Part shown: piece after piece, positions 6,335 through 6,677 of the stretch
How the letters are laid out: each line of letters opens with the position of its first letter
Position numbering within the stretch: the stretch's first letter is position 1
From: Akkermansia muciniphila
GTDB taxonomy: Bacteria; Verrucomicrobiota; Verrucomicrobiia; Verrucomicrobiales; Akkermansiaceae
Direction of reading: 5' to 3'
Assembly: GCA_945870545.1 (NCBI GenBank)
Contig: CAMBTF010000100.1
Span: forward strand, 1 to 6,677
DNA: 6,677 nt
Notes under the pieces: generated by a model
The model's database searches: none
What the model was told of the DNA's origin: nothing
The model's input: only the letters and a program-made list of their open reading frames with translations
Position numbers and translations under genes: made by a program

Positions 6335-6677
6335 CTACTGAGTTACGCGCCGCAGCGTCCGTTTCCCCCACCAAAGCAGGCCGAAAACGGTGACCGCGAA
6401 AAACGGAATCTGCCAGAGAAGAGCGCCGCGCAACGCCTCTCCGGCGGGTTCGGCCGGGAACGAGGCGAGCAGCAACGAAAAGCCTAGGCTGAAGCTGCCG
6501 TAGGCGAGGTTGAAGGCGAGGCCTTTCACGGAAAGAACGGTGGCGCGGCGGGCGGAATCTGTCTCGCGGTTCAAGGCGCGGCTCATCGTGAAACCGAGGA
6601 AGCCGAGGGTTGTCATCAGCAACATGGCGGGAAATAGCCCCCAATGCGGAGCTGCCGGTGCAATTCCCATCAACCCT
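6335..6677 (-). CDS. C-terminal part of an MFS-type membrane transporter (5' end outside the window)
   Basis: The frame is open from the right edge to TAG at 6335, giving 113 residues. Three hydrophobic segments are visible: HWGLFPAMLLMTTLGFLGF, then VLSVKGLAFNLAYGSFSLGF, then a segment containing ALLWQIPFFAVTVFGLLWW, followed by a short basic tail KRTLRRVTQ. The linker between the first two, RALNRETDSARRATVLS, matches the loop before the last two helices in many 12-helix major facilitator proteins, where an R-A-T-V-L-S motif is common. I read this as helices 10-12 of such a transporter; the substrate cannot be told. An in-frame ATG at 6670 could in principle start a small three-helix protein, but the frame stays open beyond it and the MFS-like motif makes truncation by the window more likely. 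It ends 84 bases before menD on the same strand; co-transcription is possible but not shown. Confidence 0.75.
   Translation of the reverse strand, partial: GLMGIAPAAPHWGLFPAMLLMTTLGFLGFTMSRALNRETDSARRATVLSVKGLAFNLAYGSFSLGFSLLLASFPAEPAGEALRGALLWQIPFFAVTVFGLLWWGKRTLRRVTQ

Overview
The window reads as an ordinary bacterial chromosomal segment. It is GC-rich by eye and carries six protein-coding genes, all on the minus strand, so transcription runs from the right edge to the left. In transcription order they are: the 3' end of an MFS-type transporter (cut by the right edge), menD (menaquinone biosynthesis), a membrane-bound 7TM-HD phosphodiesterase of the PgpH type, ybeY (rRNA maturation endonuclease), a small acidic protein resembling DUF4375/DMP19, and a DinG-family iron-sulphur helicase whose 3' end is cut by the left edge. 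I found no RNA genes, CRISPR arrays, insertion sequences or prophage signs. No plus-strand gene is convincing: the long plus-strand reading frames are antisense shadows of these genes.

Taxonomy is inferred only from protein character. A menaquinone-using bacterium with a PgpH-type gene directly before ybeY, a YbeY whose third metal ligand is Asp, weak or absent Shine-Dalgarno sites, and GTG/TTG starts fits the PVC/Bacteroidota side of the tree. My best guess is Verrucomicrobiota, held loosely; a database search would be needed to settle it.

Layout: 6335-6677 transporter tail; 6251-6334 short gap with the menD ribosome binding site; 4700-6250 menD; 4540-4699 gap of about 160 bases with a stable-looking hairpin just before the next gene; 2881-4539 7TM-HD gene; 10 bases; 2403-2870 ybeY; 2255-2402 gap with a weak terminator-like hairpin and two mutually exclusive hairpins; 1856-2254 small acidic protein; 1767-1855 gap; 1-1766 helicase. 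No stretch over 300 bases lacks a gene.

The only tight functional pair is the 7TM-HD gene with ybeY (10 bases apart, a linkage known in many bacteria). MenD acts in quinone synthesis, the helicase in DNA repair or R-loop/G4 removal, and neither appears functionally tied to its neighbours. I see no undescribed multi-gene system. The points most worth a second look are the loss of the usual extracytoplasmic domain from the PgpH-like protein, the Asp-for-His change in YbeY, and the leader hairpins at 4559-4592 and 2312-2336.
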